Translations under genes and position numbers: made by a program
The notes under the pieces: model-generated
Databases searched by the model: none
Told to the model about the DNA's origin: nothing
What the model saw: only the letters and a program-made list of their open reading frames with translations
From: Campylobacter lanienae NCTC 13004
GTDB taxonomy: Bacteria > Campylobacterota > Campylobacteria > Campylobacterales > Campylobacteraceae
Assembly: GCF_002139935.1 (NCBI RefSeq)
Contig: NZ_CP015578.1
Location: 248,001-312,000 of the forward strand
DNA: 64,000 bases
Direction: 5' to 3'
Shown: piece after piece, positions 1 through 8,917 of the stretch
How positions within the stretch are numbered: the first letter of the stretch is position 1
How the letters are laid out: each line of letters begins with the position of its first letter

Positions 1-1
1 A

Positions 2-124
2 ATACCAAATAAGGTATTACAAAAGTGTGATGAGATCCTAGGCGTTAATATGCGTAAGGATTGGGATAGCTTAAATGTCAGCGTGGCATTTGGAATATTA
101 TTTGATAGGATTATAAATGGCTAA
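2..124 (+). CDS. SpoU/TrmH-family rRNA 2'-O-methyltransferase, C-terminal end (partial)
   Basis: The gene enters from the left edge, so only about 40 residues are visible. They end in DSLNVSVAFGILFDRI, which matches the conserved last motif of SpoU/TrmH (RlmB-like) knotted methyltransferases, usually SLNVSVAAGI. These enzymes 2'-O-methylate ribose in rRNA or tRNA. The stop overlaps the next gene by 8 nt, so it is probably the first visible member of an operon. In Campylobacter an rRNA methylase precedes the same membrane protein/aminotransferase/hom series, which supports the call. Confidence 0.6.
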   Translation: MPNKVLQKCDEILGVNMRKDWDSLNVSVAFGILFDRIING

Positions 125-1010
125 TGGTATAGAAAAACTTTTAGAAATGGATCTTAAAGAGGTCACAAAACGCACACACATAGAGACTGAGTATTTAGAG
201 TATATGTGTGAGAAAAATTACGAAAAACTTCGCAAATTAAATGCTTCTGGCTTTGCTAAGATCTTAAGTCGTGAGTATGATTTGGATCTTCAAGGATGGA
301 TAGATGAGTATAACGAATATTGTAAGGAAAATGGCAGTTGCGATAACTCAAATTTCACAGTAGCGCCTAAGATCCCAGCATATACACCAAAAAGCGATAA
401 TAGCAGGGCTTTGAGCGTTATGTTGATATTAGTTTTGATAGTAGTGGCTATCGTTTGGGTTGTTAAATTTACAGATATCTTAGACTCGATAGAATTACCA
501 AATTTCGATAAAAATCAAAGCGTAGCATACTCTAGTGCTTCAGTGGTGGAATCAGCTAAGGAGAATTTACAGACCACAGCAAATAGTGTAACTCCGCTTC
601 AAATAGATGAAAATATCAGTAGTGAAAGCAATGAAACCACAGCTACAAAAGAAGATAACGAGACGCTAGAGTCAAATTTAACCATCGCAAGCGTAGAGAT
701 CCAAGCCCCGATAATGATAGAAAATAGCGATAAAATTGCCAAAATCATCCCAAATAAAACCATCTGGATAGGGATAAAAAACCTAGATGGCACAAACAAA
801 AAATCATACACCACAAAAAACGCCATAGATCTGAATTTAAGTATAGACCAACTTATCCAAACAGGCCATGGGGAGCTGATTTTAGAACAAGATGGGGAGA
901 GAAAGAAATTTGAATTTCAAAAGCCTTTGAGATTTGTAGTTGAAAATGGAGTGATAAAAGAGATTGATTATGCTGAGTTTGTCAAATTAAACAAAGGTGC
1001 TCAATGGTAA
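117..1010 (+). CDS. RodZ-like membrane protein with N-terminal helix-turn-helix
   Basis: This 297-residue protein has an HTH-like helical N-terminus (about residues 8-70, LKEVTKRTHIETEYLEYM), a linker, one membrane segment (about 98-117, rich in L, I, V and W) and a low-complexity Ser/Thr/Glu stretch before a C-terminal beta-rich region. A cytoplasmic HTH, a single helix and a periplasmic domain is the layout of RodZ-type cell-shape proteins, but I cannot show it acts with MreB. It overlaps the genes on both sides, indicating translational coupling. The upper part is clear from sequence; the function is inference. Confidence 0.6.
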   Translation: MANGIEKLLEMDLKEVTKRTHIETEYLEYMCEKNYEKLRKLNASGFAKILSREYDLDLQGWIDEYNEYCKENGSCDNSNFTVAPKIPAYTPKSDNSRALSVMLILVLIVVAIVWVVKFTDILDSIELPNFDKNQSVAYSSASVVESAKENLQTTANSVTPLQIDENISSESNETTATKEDNETLESNLTIASVEIQAPIMIENSDKIAKIIPNKTIWIGIKNLDGTNKKSYTTKNAIDLNLSIDQLIQTGHGELILEQDGERKKFEFQKPLRFVVENGVIKEIDYAEFVKLNKGAQW

Positions 1011-1822
1011 GGGGAATCGCTCTTTATTTTATCCTTATTTTAAGCTCTTTTGGAGCCGATCTACACAGCAATATCAAAAGCATTATTTCAGAGCAAATGT
1101 ATGCCCAAAATATAGATAAAATAGAGAATATATTTGTTAATCAATCTGAATTTATAGACAATAATGGAAATTTAAATTATCCTAAAATCATAAATACTCT
1201 AAGAGTAAATTCGCTTTTAAATCTTACCTACTCTATGCCTGTAAATTTAGAAATTTCATTTTATAGCCCAAGCTCCGATATTTTGATGTTTAAGAGCGTA
1301 TCTGAAGCTTTAAAAAGCATTGGTTACTCATATTTTTTAAGCAAATCTTTAAAGAGTGATACCGAGGGGATAATTTGGCAAATCTCTATGAGCTCACGAT
1401 TTGTCCTTGATCCGGGGATTTTGTATAGAGAATTGATGAAAAACAATATATTTATCAAAGATATCAAGCGTGATGGGCAGTTTAGCTTTACTTATAGTAT
1501 AGATGCTTCAAGAGCTGTATTATCTACGCATAGATATATTAGCGATGTAGAATTTGAGTTGCCTAGACCATTGGAGCCATATTTTTTAAATATCAACGAC
1601 AAGAGCCAAGCCTTGATAAAAAGCCACCCATCAGATAGCTGGATATGCTCTATAAAGGTGCTTGATAGGGATTTGAATTTAATAACACAGATTAAATCAG
1701 ATAGACCAGAAAAGGAGATTTATATCAAATTTCCACCAAATTCATACTATATGCTTATAGATGATGCTTTTAGTTTAGAAAACATTAAACGAGGTTTAAA
1801 AATATATATACAATCAAATTAA
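1004..1822 (+). CDS. Conserved exported protein, unknown function
   Basis: A 272-residue protein starting with a short hydrophobic segment (residues 4-17, GIALYFILILSSFG) that looks like a Sec signal peptide, so the mature protein is likely periplasmic. I see no recognisable catalytic motif. It overlaps the RodZ-like gene by 7 nt and is followed 10 nt later by the aminotransferase, so all are probably one transcript. Homologues of this kind sit between a membrane protein and an aminotransferase gene in other Campylobacter. Confidence 0.6.
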   Translation: MVRGIALYFILILSSFGADLHSNIKSIISEQMYAQNIDKIENIFVNQSEFIDNNGNLNYPKIINTLRVNSLLNLTYSMPVNLEISFYSPSSDILMFKSVSEALKSIGYSYFLSKSLKSDTEGIIWQISMSSRFVLDPGILYRELMKNNIFIKDIKRDGQFSFTYSIDASRAVLSTHRYISDVEFELPRPLEPYFLNINDKSQALIKSHPSDSWICSIKVLDRDLNLITQIKSDRPEKEIYIKFPPNSYYMLIDDAFSLENIKRGLKIYIQSN

Positions 1823-1832
1823 GGAGTTATTT

Positions 1833-3041
1833 ATGTTTGATGAGATTAGATTTAATACCATCGAGAGGTTGCCTAATTACGCCTTTGCCGAGGTAAATGC
1901 GATCAAGATGGCAGCCCGTAGAGATGGTGCTGATATTATAGATTTTTCTATGGGAAATCCAGATGGTAGAACACCACAACACATAATAGACAAGCTATGC
2001 GAAAGTGCGATGAAAGACAAAACTCACGGCTATAGCGTTTCTCAAGGCATTTATAAACTTCGTGTTGCCATTTGTAATTGGTATAAAAGAAAATATGGTG
2101 TAATCTTAGACCCTGAGACAGAAGCCGTAGCCACTATGGGTAGCAAAGAGGGCTTTGTCCATCTAGTACAAGCCATCACAAATCCCGGCGATGTCGCTAT
2201 AGTGCCTGATCCGGCTTATCCTATCCATACTCAAGCATTTATCATAGCAGGTGGCAATGTAACTAAAATGCCTTTAATCTATAATATAAATTATGAATTA
2301 GATGAGAATAAATTTTTTGAAAATTTAGAAATTGCTATAAAAGATAGCATCCCAAAACCAAAATATGTAGTGGTAAATTTCCCGCATAATCCAACTACCG
2401 TAACATGCCAAAAGAGCTTTTATGAAAGATTAGTTGATACCGCAAAGCGTGAGAGATTTTATATCATTAGCGATATAGCTTATGCCGAGCTTACATTTGA
2501 TGGATATAAGACTCCGAGTATATTTGAAATCGATGGGGCCAAAGATGTCGCAGTAGAGTGCTACACACTATCTAAATCATACAATATGGCCGGTTGGCGT
2601 GTAGGATTTATATGTGGTAATAAAAAATTAGTAGCCGCACTCAAAAAGATAAAATCGTGGTTTGACTATGGTATGTTTACCCCAATCCAAGTAGCGGCCA
2701 CCGTAGCACTAGATGGAGATCAAGATTGCGTTGAGCAGATTAGACAGACTTATGAAAAACGCAGGGATACACTCATAGAAGCTTTTAGTGCGGCTGGTTG
2801 GGAGATAGCAAAACCAAGGGCTAGTATGTTTGCGTGGGCGAAGTTGCCACCACAAGTAGGCAATATAGGAAGTAAAGAATTCGCTAAACAACTCCTAACC
2901 AAAGCCTGTGTCGCAGTAAGCCCTGGTTCTGGATTTGGTGTGGCTGGTGATGACTATGTAAGAATCGCATTCATAGAAAACGAAAATAGAATTCGCCAAG
3001 CAGCTAGAAATATTAAAAAATATTTAAAAGAAATTCAATGA
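1833..3041 (+). CDS. Class I/II PLP-dependent aminotransferase
   Basis: A 402-residue fold-type I aminotransferase. The PLP-binding lysine lies in YTLSKSYNMAGWRVGF (about residues 247-262), and NFPHNPT (about 184-190) supplies the conserved Asn. Adjacent to hom, the likely substrate is aspartate, alanine or a diaminopimelate-type precursor; sequence alone does not decide. A good Shine-Dalgarno (aaggag) precedes the ATG. It overlaps hom by 4 nt (ATGA), so amino-acid synthesis genes are coupled here. Confidence 0.85.
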   Translation: MFDEIRFNTIERLPNYAFAEVNAIKMAARRDGADIIDFSMGNPDGRTPQHIIDKLCESAMKDKTHGYSVSQGIYKLRVAICNWYKRKYGVILDPETEAVATMGSKEGFVHLVQAITNPGDVAIVPDPAYPIHTQAFIIAGGNVTKMPLIYNINYELDENKFFENLEIAIKDSIPKPKYVVVNFPHNPTTVTCQKSFYERLVDTAKRERFYIISDIAYAELTFDGYKTPSIFEIDGAKDVAVECYTLSKSYNMAGWRVGFICGNKKLVAALKKIKSWFDYGMFTPIQVAATVALDGDQDCVEQIRQTYEKRRDTLIEAFSAAGWEIAKPRASMFAWAKLPPQVGNIGSKEFAKQLLTKACVAVSPGSGFGVAGDDYVRIAFIENENRIRQAARNIKKYLKEIQ

Positions 3042-4303
3042 GAGTAGCGATTTTAGGTTTTGGGACAGTAGGAAGTGAAGTTGCTAATGTCCTTATCAAA
3101 AATAACGATTTGATCGCTTCTAGAGCCGGTGTAAGCATAGAGCCTGTAATTGGTGTAGTAAGAGATTTATCCAAACACAAAAATCCTATAATACCGCTAA
3201 GTGATGATATACAAAGTGTTATTGATAGAGATGATATTGATGTTTTTGTGGAACTTATGGGCGGGATCGATAGACCTTATGAGATAATAAGCCAAATTCT
3301 AAAACGCAAAAAAGCAGTAGTAACGGCAAATAAAGCCCTCTTAGCATATCACAGAAATGAGCTTGAAGCCTTAGCTGGAGATACGGCATTTGGTTATGAG
3401 GCTAGTGTGGCTGGCGGAATTCCTATAATCAAAGCCCTAAGAGAGGGTTTAAGTGCTAATCATATTCAAAAAATCATTGGGATAATGAACGGCACTAGTA
3501 ACTATATTTTAAGTAGTATGATGAGTAGCGGAGCTAAATTTAACGAAGTGCTCAAAAAAGCACAAGATCTAGGATACGCCGAGGCTGATCCGACCTTTGA
3601 TATTGGGGGATTTGATACGGCTCATAAATTGCTAATTCTAGCCAGTATCGCTTATTGTGTGCATGCCAAACCTGAAGATATCATGATAGAAGGTATTAGT
3701 CAAATTAGTAGCGAAGATATATATTTTGCTAATGAATTTGAGTATTCTATTAAACTTTTAGCGATTGCTAAGCGTGGCGAGGGAACACTGGAGCTAAGAG
3801 TCCATCCGGCATTTATTAGCAAAGATAAGATGTTGGCAAATGTAAATGGCGTTATGAATGCTGTGAGTGTAGTAGGTGATGCTGTCGGAGAGAGTTTGTT
3901 TTATGGGGCTGGAGCCGGTGGAAGTGCCACAGCAAGTGCTGTCATAAGCGATCTTATAGATATCGCTAGAGAGATTAGAAATCCTATGCTTGGCTACAAA
4001 ATGCCTTTGGAATCGGCTAGACTTAGGTTATTAAAACCAAGCGAGATTAAAACTAAGTATTATTTAAGGTTAAAAGTCGCTGATGAGGTGGGAGTACTAG
4101 CCAAAATTACAAATTTAATGAGCCAAAATAACCTTTCTATAGATAGCTTTTTACAAAAAGCAAAAAGCAAAGATGAAGAGTATGCTACTTTGTTTTTTAC
4201 TACTCATACTTGTTTGGAGGCTGATATGCTAAGAGTTATTAGTGGTTTAAAAAATGAGAGTTTTATCAAAGCTGAGCCATTTATGATTAGAATTGAGAGC
4301 TAA
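3038..4303 (+). CDS. hom: Homoserine dehydrogenase
   Basis: A 421-residue NAD(P)-dependent homoserine dehydrogenase that reduces aspartate semialdehyde to homoserine on the way to threonine and methionine. GFGTVGSEVA (residues 7-16) is the Rossmann loop. VTANKALLA and GTSNYILSSM with DLGYAEADPTFDIGG are the family signature. Residues from about 350 form an ACT domain (EVGVLAKITNLMSQNNLSI), which usually binds threonine for feedback control. It overlaps the aminotransferase upstream and YraN downstream by a few bases. Confidence 0.93.
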   Translation: MRVAILGFGTVGSEVANVLIKNNDLIASRAGVSIEPVIGVVRDLSKHKNPIIPLSDDIQSVIDRDDIDVFVELMGGIDRPYEIISQILKRKKAVVTANKALLAYHRNELEALAGDTAFGYEASVAGGIPIIKALREGLSANHIQKIIGIMNGTSNYILSSMMSSGAKFNEVLKKAQDLGYAEADPTFDIGGFDTAHKLLILASIAYCVHAKPEDIMIEGISQISSEDIYFANEFEYSIKLLAIAKRGEGTLELRVHPAFISKDKMLANVNGVMNAVSVVGDAVGESLFYGAGAGGSATASAVISDLIDIAREIRNPMLGYKMPLESARLRLLKPSEIKTKYYLRLKVADEVGVLAKITNLMSQNNLSIDSFLQKAKSKDEEYATLFFTTHTCLEADMLRVISGLKNESFIKAEPFMIRIES

Positions 4304-4643
4304 TTTGGGCTTAAAAGAGTATCTCTTTGGGCATGCAGCTGAGAAAAAAGCAGCCAAATATCTAGCTACCAAAGGCTATAAAATTTTAGGATTAAACTAC
4401 AAAACCAAATTTGGAGAGATTGATATCATTGCTACTAGCAGATCAACTCTTCATTTTATAGAGGTCAAAGCCTCTACAAAAGATTATGAGACCATATATA
4501 GAGTCACAAAATCCAAATTAGAAAAAATCATAAAAGCTATTGATTTTTATATTTTAAGCAACGGTTTGGATATGCCATATCAGATTGATTTGGTCTGTAT
4601 CAATGGTGATGAGATTGAGCTAGTAGAAAATATATCATATTGA
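4293..4643 (+). CDS. YraN/UPF0102 family nuclease-fold protein
   Basis: A 116-residue UPF0102 protein. The PD-(D/E)xK-like core is visible: FGEIDIIATS and LHFIEVKAS give the acidic residues and lysine of the fold. The N-terminal motif GHAAEKKAAKYLATKGYKIL is typical. The family resembles Holliday-junction resolvases in fold but its role is not established. It overlaps the end of hom by 11 nt and is the last gene of the operon before the trxA promoter region. Confidence 0.85.
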   Translation: MRANLGLKEYLFGHAAEKKAAKYLATKGYKILGLNYKTKFGEIDIIATSRSTLHFIEVKASTKDYETIYRVTKSKLEKIIKAIDFYILSNGLDMPYQIDLVCINGDEIELVENISY

Positions 4644-4814
4644 TAAATTTTTATATTATGTTATTTAAAATTTAACAATTAATAAAATTTATTAACTTTT
4701 ATATTTTATAATACTCTTGATTTGATGAAGTTTGAGTTAGATAAAATTATAATTGTTAGTTTTAATTTAACTTTTTTAATGTATAATTTTATTATAAACC
4801 ACAAAGGAGATAAA

Positions 4815-5129
4815 ATGGGTAAATATATTGAATTAACTGCTGAAAATTTCAATATCGCTAAAGAGGGTGTTGCTTTAGTAGATTTTTGGGCGCCATGGTG
4901 CGGACCATGTAGAATGCTAGCTCCAGTTATTGATGAGTTGGCTGAAGAGTTCGATGGTAAAGCTAAAATCTGTAAAGTAAATACAGATGAAGTTCAAGAT
5001 CTAGCTGTAGAATACGGCGTTCGCTCTATTCCTACTTTGCTATTTTTCAAAGACGGCGAGATCAAAGAGACATTAATAGGCGCTCAATCTAAAACTGCAA
5101 TCGCAGAAAAACTTAACTCACTTTTATAA
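4815..5129 (+). CDS. trxA: Thioredoxin
   Basis: A 104-residue thioredoxin with the active site WAPWCGPCRML (cysteines about 30 and 33) and the cis-proline region RSIPTLLFF. It keeps cytosolic thiols reduced and is recharged by the neighbouring thioredoxin reductase. I place the start at the ATG at 4815, seven bases after aaaggag, not at an upstream ATG at 4722 that would add 31 residues unlike any thioredoxin. A TATAAT (within gtataattt) about 25-30 bases upstream is a plausible promoter, so it is probably transcribed on its own. Confidence 0.95.
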   Translation: MGKYIELTAENFNIAKEGVALVDFWAPWCGPCRMLAPVIDELAEEFDGKAKICKVNTDEVQDLAVEYGVRSIPTLLFFKDGEIKETLIGAQSKTAIAEKLNSLL

Positions 5130-5135
5130 TTCAAA

Positions 5136-5150
5136 CGGGGCTTTGCCCCG
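5136..5150 (+). terminator. GC hairpin after trxA
   Basis: CGGGGC-ttt-GCCCCG is a 6-bp GC-only stem with a 3-base loop, six bases after the trxA stop. The U-run is missing, so termination may be partial, leaving some read-through into trxB. Confidence 0.6.
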
Positions 5151-5247
5151 ACTCACTTCATTTCAAATCAATTTTTAAGTTAAATTTATTTTTATGTAAT
5201 ATATCTGTAATATTGTATAGATATAAATTTAAAATTAGGAGACTATA

Positions 5248-6186
5248 ATGTTAGATGTAGCTATAATTGGTGGTGGCCCAGCTGGTCTTAGTGCAGGGCT
5301 TTATGCTACTCGTGGTGGGTTAAAAAATGTTGTAATGTTTGAAAAGGGTATGCCTGGTGGTCAAATCACTAATAGCTCTGAAATGGAGAATTATCCTGGT
5401 GTCGCTACTGTTATGGATGGTATGAGTTTTATGAGCCCGTGGCTTGAACAATGCACTAGATTTGGTCTAAAACACGAAATGGCGGCCGTAGAAAAAGTAT
5501 CTAAAAATAGCGATGGCAGCTTTACTATCACTTTAGAAGGTGGTAAAACTGAACAAGCAAAAGCTGTAATTGTGTGTACAGGCTCAACCCCAAAAAGAGC
5601 TGGCTTTAAAGGTGAAGATGAATTCTTCGGTAAAGGTGTTAGCACTTGCGCTACATGCGATGGATTTTTTTATAAAAATAAAGAAGTAGCTGTTTTAGGT
5701 GGTGGTGATACGGCTATCGAAGAGGCTGAATATCTAACTAGAATTTGCTCAAAAGTATATCTAATTCACCGCCGTGATACATTTAGAGCTGCTCCAAGCT
5801 CAGTTGAAAAAGTTAAGAAAAATGAGAAAATTGAGCTAATTTTAAATGCTACTATAGATGAAGTCTATGGTGATAGCGCTGCTGGTGTAAAAGGGGTGAA
5901 AGTCAAACTAGCAGATGGAAGCATAAGAGATTTAGCAGTGCCTGGCATATTTACATTTGTGGGTCTAAATGTAAGAAACGAAGTGCTAAAAGATGGAGAT
6001 AAATTTATTTGCGATATATTGCCATCAGGTCAAGTAAAAGTGGATTTAAAAATGCAAACTTCAATTCCAGGTTTATTTGCCGCAGGAGATTTAAGACAAG
6101 ATGCGCCTAAGCAAGTAGTCAGTGCCGCCGCAGATGGTGCTGTAGCTGCACTTAGTGCTATGAGTTATATTGAGAGCTTACACTAA
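5248..6186 (+). CDS. trxB: Thioredoxin-disulfide reductase
   Basis: A 312-residue flavoprotein that passes electrons from NADPH to thioredoxin. [17 protein letters not shown] at the N-terminus binds FAD. The redox pair is CATCDGFF (about residues 133-136). [15 protein letters not shown] is the NADPH Rossmann loop, and [15 protein letters not shown] the closing FAD motif. The ATG follows aattaggaga. It follows trxA by 118 nt with its own TATAAT-like stretch (atattgtat), so it may have an independent promoter. Confidence 0.95.
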   Translation: MLDVAIIGGGPAGLSAGLYATRGGLKNVVMFEKGMPGGQITNSSEMENYPGVATVMDGMSFMSPWLEQCTRFGLKHEMAAVEKVSKNSDGSFTITLEGGKTEQAKAVIVCTGSTPKRAGFKGEDEFFGKGVSTCATCDGFFYKNKEVAVLGGGDTAIEEAEYLTRICSKVYLIHRRDTFRAAPSSVEKVKKNEKIELILNATIDEVYGDSAAGVKGVKVKLADGSIRDLAVPGIFTFVGLNVRNEVLKDGDKFICDILPSGQVKVDLKMQTSIPGLFAAGDLRQDAPKQVVSAAADGAVAALSAMSYIESLH

Positions 6187-6192
6187 TATTTT

Positions 6193-6221
6193 AGCCACTT
6201 GTTAATCCAAGTGGCTCTTTT
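6193..6221 (+). terminator. Terminator after trxB
   Basis: AGCCACTTG and CAAGTGGCT form a perfect 9-bp stem with a 6-base loop followed by CTTTT, a standard intrinsic terminator for trxB. Confidence 0.85.
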
Positions 6222-6323
6222 AAATTCACAATCCAAGATTAATCATCATTGTAAAAAGCAAATTTATCGCTATAATGAGTATGGTGAAATATTAATTATT
6301 TAATAAATTATCTTTGAATATAA

Positions 6324-6361
6324 ATTTTGGTTTGAATTTAATAATACATTCAAACCAAAAT
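6324..6361 (-). terminator. Terminator downstream of the livK-like gene
   Basis: A perfect 14-bp inverted repeat (ATTTTGGTTTGAAT and its complement, 10-base loop) lies 13 bases beyond the stop of the minus-strand binding-protein gene. The stem is AT-rich and ends in T-rich sequence on the minus strand. It separates the convergent trxB and binding-protein genes and may act both ways. Confidence 0.7.
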
Positions 6362-6374
6362 TGTGAAATTTAGC

Positions 6375-7493
6375 TTAATTAGGATTTACAGTATCTTTAT
6401 ACATAGCCTTGCCGCTAGCGATCTCTTTTATGACGATAGAACGCTCTGCGTTGCCCTTTTTGTCTATATTTATGATACCTGAAACGCCCTCAAAATTTTT
6501 AGTGTTTTTAATCTCTTTATTAATGCACTCCTTATCAGTGGCATCAGCGCAACGATTCATCGCATCTATCATTAAATAGTATGAATCCGCTCCAAGAGCG
6601 CTAAATCCAGGCACATTGCCATTTCCGTTTGCTTTGGTGTATGCTTCTATAAAGGCTTTTGATTTGGCTGTTGGTGGATTTGAGCTATCAAAAGCATCGG
6701 TATATAAATACCCATTAGACGCATCTCCGGCTAGCTCTATAAATGTATCATTGCTCACACCATCGCCACTAGCAAATTGCGATTTAATGCCTATTTGCCT
6801 AGCTTGACGCACTAATAGCGCAGCCTCTGGATGATAAAACGGCATATATACCAAATCAGGATTTAGGCTATTGATTTGTGAGACTATAGCTTTGAAATCT
6901 TTATCTCCGCTGCTGATTTTTAGCTCTTTTAGAATTTTGCCACCTTGTTTTTCAAACTCTTTTTTAAATGCTCTAGCTAGGCCTATTGAGTATGAAGTGG
7001 ATTGATCTATTATCAAGATAGCATTTTTCATATCTTGTTTTATCGCCCACGAAGCAAAGCTTGTCCCCTGAAATGAATCCATAAAAGTAACTCTAGCACC
7101 ATATTTTGATCTATCTAGTAGCTTATCAGCAGTGGCGGCTGGAGCGATCATCGGGACCTTTTTTTCGTCTGCGATTTGTAATACTTGTTGAGTATTTCCA
7201 GTTACCATAGCACCGATTAATCCGCTTACTTTATCTTCGCTAACTAACCTTGTAGTGGCTGTGGCGGTCTCTACCTTATCGCCTTTATTATCCACTAATA
7301 CCAAACTAATTTTATCGCCATTTTTGAGTGTTGGCTCTAGTTGATTAGCTAGTTTGATCCCAGCCCACGCAGTCTGACCATACGCAGCGACAGATCCCGT
7401 GATAGGCATTATCACGCCGATTTTGATCTCTTTAGTAGCCGCTGAGCTTATAGCTATTGCCGCAGCCAAAGCAATTAATGAAAGCTTTTTCAT
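6375..7493 (-). CDS. Branched-chain amino acid ABC transporter substrate-binding protein (LivJ/LivK type)
   Basis: A 372-residue periplasmic binding protein with a Sec signal peptide (about residues 1-19, ending SSAATKE). EIKIGVIMPITGSVAAYGQ opens the type I periplasmic-binding fold and LSLNPDLVYMPFYHP and GFSALGADSYYLMIDAM are typical of Leu/Ile/Val receptors. No permease or ATPase gene is adjacent, so the partner transporter is elsewhere or the protein acts alone. SD aaagga precedes the start. It lies 20 nt downstream of a cytochrome gene on the same strand. Confidence 0.85.
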   Translation of the reverse strand: MKKLSLIALAAAIAISSAATKEIKIGVIMPITGSVAAYGQTAWAGIKLANQLEPTLKNGDKISLVLVDNKGDKVETATATTRLVSEDKVSGLIGAMVTGNTQQVLQIADEKKVPMIAPAATADKLLDRSKYGARVTFMDSFQGTSFASWAIKQDMKNAILIIDQSTSYSIGLARAFKKEFEKQGGKILKELKISSGDKDFKAIVSQINSLNPDLVYMPFYHPEAALLVRQARQIGIKSQFASGDGVSNDTFIELAGDASNGYLYTDAFDSSNPPTAKSKAFIEAYTKANGNGNVPGFSALGADSYYLMIDAMNRCADATDKECINKEIKNTKNFEGVSGIINIDKKGNAERSIVIKEIASGKAMYKDTVNPN

Positions 7494-7513
7494 CTTTATC
7501 CTTTGTGTTGAGT

Positions 7514-8074
7514 TTATTCTAAATAACTACCTTGTTTAGTCGGAGTGGTTCTCATCTCGCCACTATCACTATCATCATCTACGATAAAAGCGTTATCGCC
7601 TTTTAAATACGCTATTATGTGGCCTAGATCTCTTAAATTTAATTTTGTGGCTATCGGTGCCATTAGGTATTTTAAATTCCCACCATATTGGGCATCACCC
7701 CTATATCCAGCTATAGAATCAGCTATCTCATCGCCACTTATATCGCTTAATCTCTCAGAGACTCCCATAGCTTTTTTACTTCCTTTGTCGCCGTGGCAAG
7801 ACTTACACTGCTTGTCATATAACTCTTTGCCTTTAGAGCTATTATAATTGGCTCTTTTATCCACGCCTATATTTAGAAATCTACCGGTTTCATAATCCTC
7901 TGTTGAATCTGATTTTTCGTATATTTTCACACTTAGATTATTATCTTTGGCGTGTTTTTCTACTAAATTTTTCAGCTCTTTGCCAAACTCACCATCAGCT
8001 TCTATTATGTAGCTATCTTGCCCCCAAGCTAACATAGGAATGATAGATAGATATATTAAATTTGAAATCTTCAT
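7514..8074 (-). CDS. Periplasmic monohaem cytochrome c
   Basis: A 186-residue protein with a short signal peptide (to about QDS, residue 21), a globular N-terminal part and a class I cytochrome c domain from about residue 80. The single haem site is CKSCHGDKG and the distal methionine is probably in YLMAP. In Campylobacter such cytochromes serve as periplasmic electron carriers for terminal oxidases or peroxidases; its exact partner is not shown here. It precedes the binding-protein gene by 20 nt, an odd pairing that may be chance. Confidence 0.8.
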   Translation of the reverse strand: MKISNLIYLSIIPMLAWGQDSYIIEADGEFGKELKNLVEKHAKDNNLSVKIYEKSDSTEDYETGRFLNIGVDKRANYNSSKGKELYDKQCKSCHGDKGSKKAMGVSERLSDISGDEIADSIAGYRGDAQYGGNLKYLMAPIATKLNLRDLGHIIAYLKGDNAFIVDDDSDSGEMRTTPTKQGSYLE

Positions 8075-8185
8075 TTATATCCTTATTTTAAATAGACTTA
8101 ATTATATATAAAAATATTTTAATGCGAGTTTAAAAAATATAGATTGTTATAATAAATTATTCTGAAAAAATAATTATAAAATAGA

Positions 8186-8224
8186 ATAATATTATTAAAT
8201 ATTCTGAATATTTAATAATATTAT
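8186..8224. repeat. 19-bp-arm AT-only palindrome
   Basis: ATAATATTATTAAATATTC, a single central T, and the exact reverse complement: 19 of 19 bases pair. It lies about 110 bp upstream of the cytochrome gene and about 100 bp before a decayed small ORF. It could extrude as a cruciform or act as a two-way weak terminator. It has no T-run beyond the symmetric stem. Confidence 0.75.
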
Positions 8225-8324
8225 AGATTATTATTTTTTATTGTCAAAACTTTAAGCTACTTTTTATTTAATGTTTTTCTATTTTATATATCTTATTTAA
8301 AATTTTTTAAAAAGGATATATAAA

Positions 8325-8526
8325 ATGTATTTAAGTGAAATATTAGATAAGGATTACGGCACAAAGCTATAGTCGTGGCTATGAACTCATATCGATAACC
8401 AAAGAAGAGTATGATAAATTAAACCCAAATGATAGACACTATGAGACAAAAGCTACTCATATGAGTGCGGTGGTGAGAGATCGAGAACTTGTTATACGAC
8501 AGAAGAGTATTATTATAAAAAAATAG
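8325..8526 (+). pseudogene. Frameshifted small conserved hypothetical gene
   Basis: A start with SD aaaggat opens MYLSEILDKDYGT and meets a stop at once (TAG). One base out of phase, the reading continues SYSRGYELISITKEEYDKL to a TAG at 8524. The two pieces join naturally (DKDYGT-SYSRGYEL), so this looks like one roughly 65-residue protein broken by a single-base indel near 8365. No function is recognised. It marks the start of the accessory region. Confidence 0.5.
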
Positions 8527-8627
8527 TAATTCCAAAAACTTGTTGGAGCTACTAAAATTTAAGATAAAATAATAGAAGCCATAGGGGGTGTATTTCCCCA
8601 CTTTCGTGGGGCAAGACTTAATAAGCC

Positions 8628-8745
8628 TTGACAACAATTATACAAAGTAGTATAATTACCGTAAATACATTAAGCATTTATTCTACTCTCCTTTCTATGG
8701 AGACAGAATTTGCCATAGGGGTACCAGCCCTATGGCATATCCCCA
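8628..8745 (+). ncRNA. Candidate small RNA: consensus promoter followed by a hairpin
   Basis: TTGACA (8628-8633) and TATAAT (8651-8656) are separated by exactly 17 bp, a textbook sigma-70 promoter, rare in Campylobacter where -35 boxes are usually poor. Transcription would start near 8663 and run into GCCATAGGG-gtaccag-CCCTATGGC (8711-8735), a perfect 9-bp hairpin followed by atatcccc. No ORF of any length starts in between. It ends about 170 bp before cas9. It shows no similarity to the CRISPR anti-repeat. Function unknown. Confidence 0.45.
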
Positions 8746-8917
8746 TAACAAAATTATATCATTATAAACTTCTAATTTATCTTAAATTTTTAGTCTATTT
8801 TAAGCCACAAAATATGATTAATGGATGAAAATATCTAATCAAATTTAGTATATTTTTGATAAAATAGCAACAAGAGTGCTTAATTATTTAGTAAAATAGG
8901 TTTAAAAAGGGGAGAGT

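Noticed and set aside
4722-4814. Longer thioredoxin start
   Set aside because: The added residues are hydrophobic and unlike thioredoxins, cover the promoter region, and a good Shine-Dalgarno precedes the ATG at 4815.
8628-8828. 66-codon ORF over the small-RNA candidate
   Set aside because: Its frame begins inside the promoter and crosses the hairpin; no Shine-Dalgarno and no protein-like pattern.
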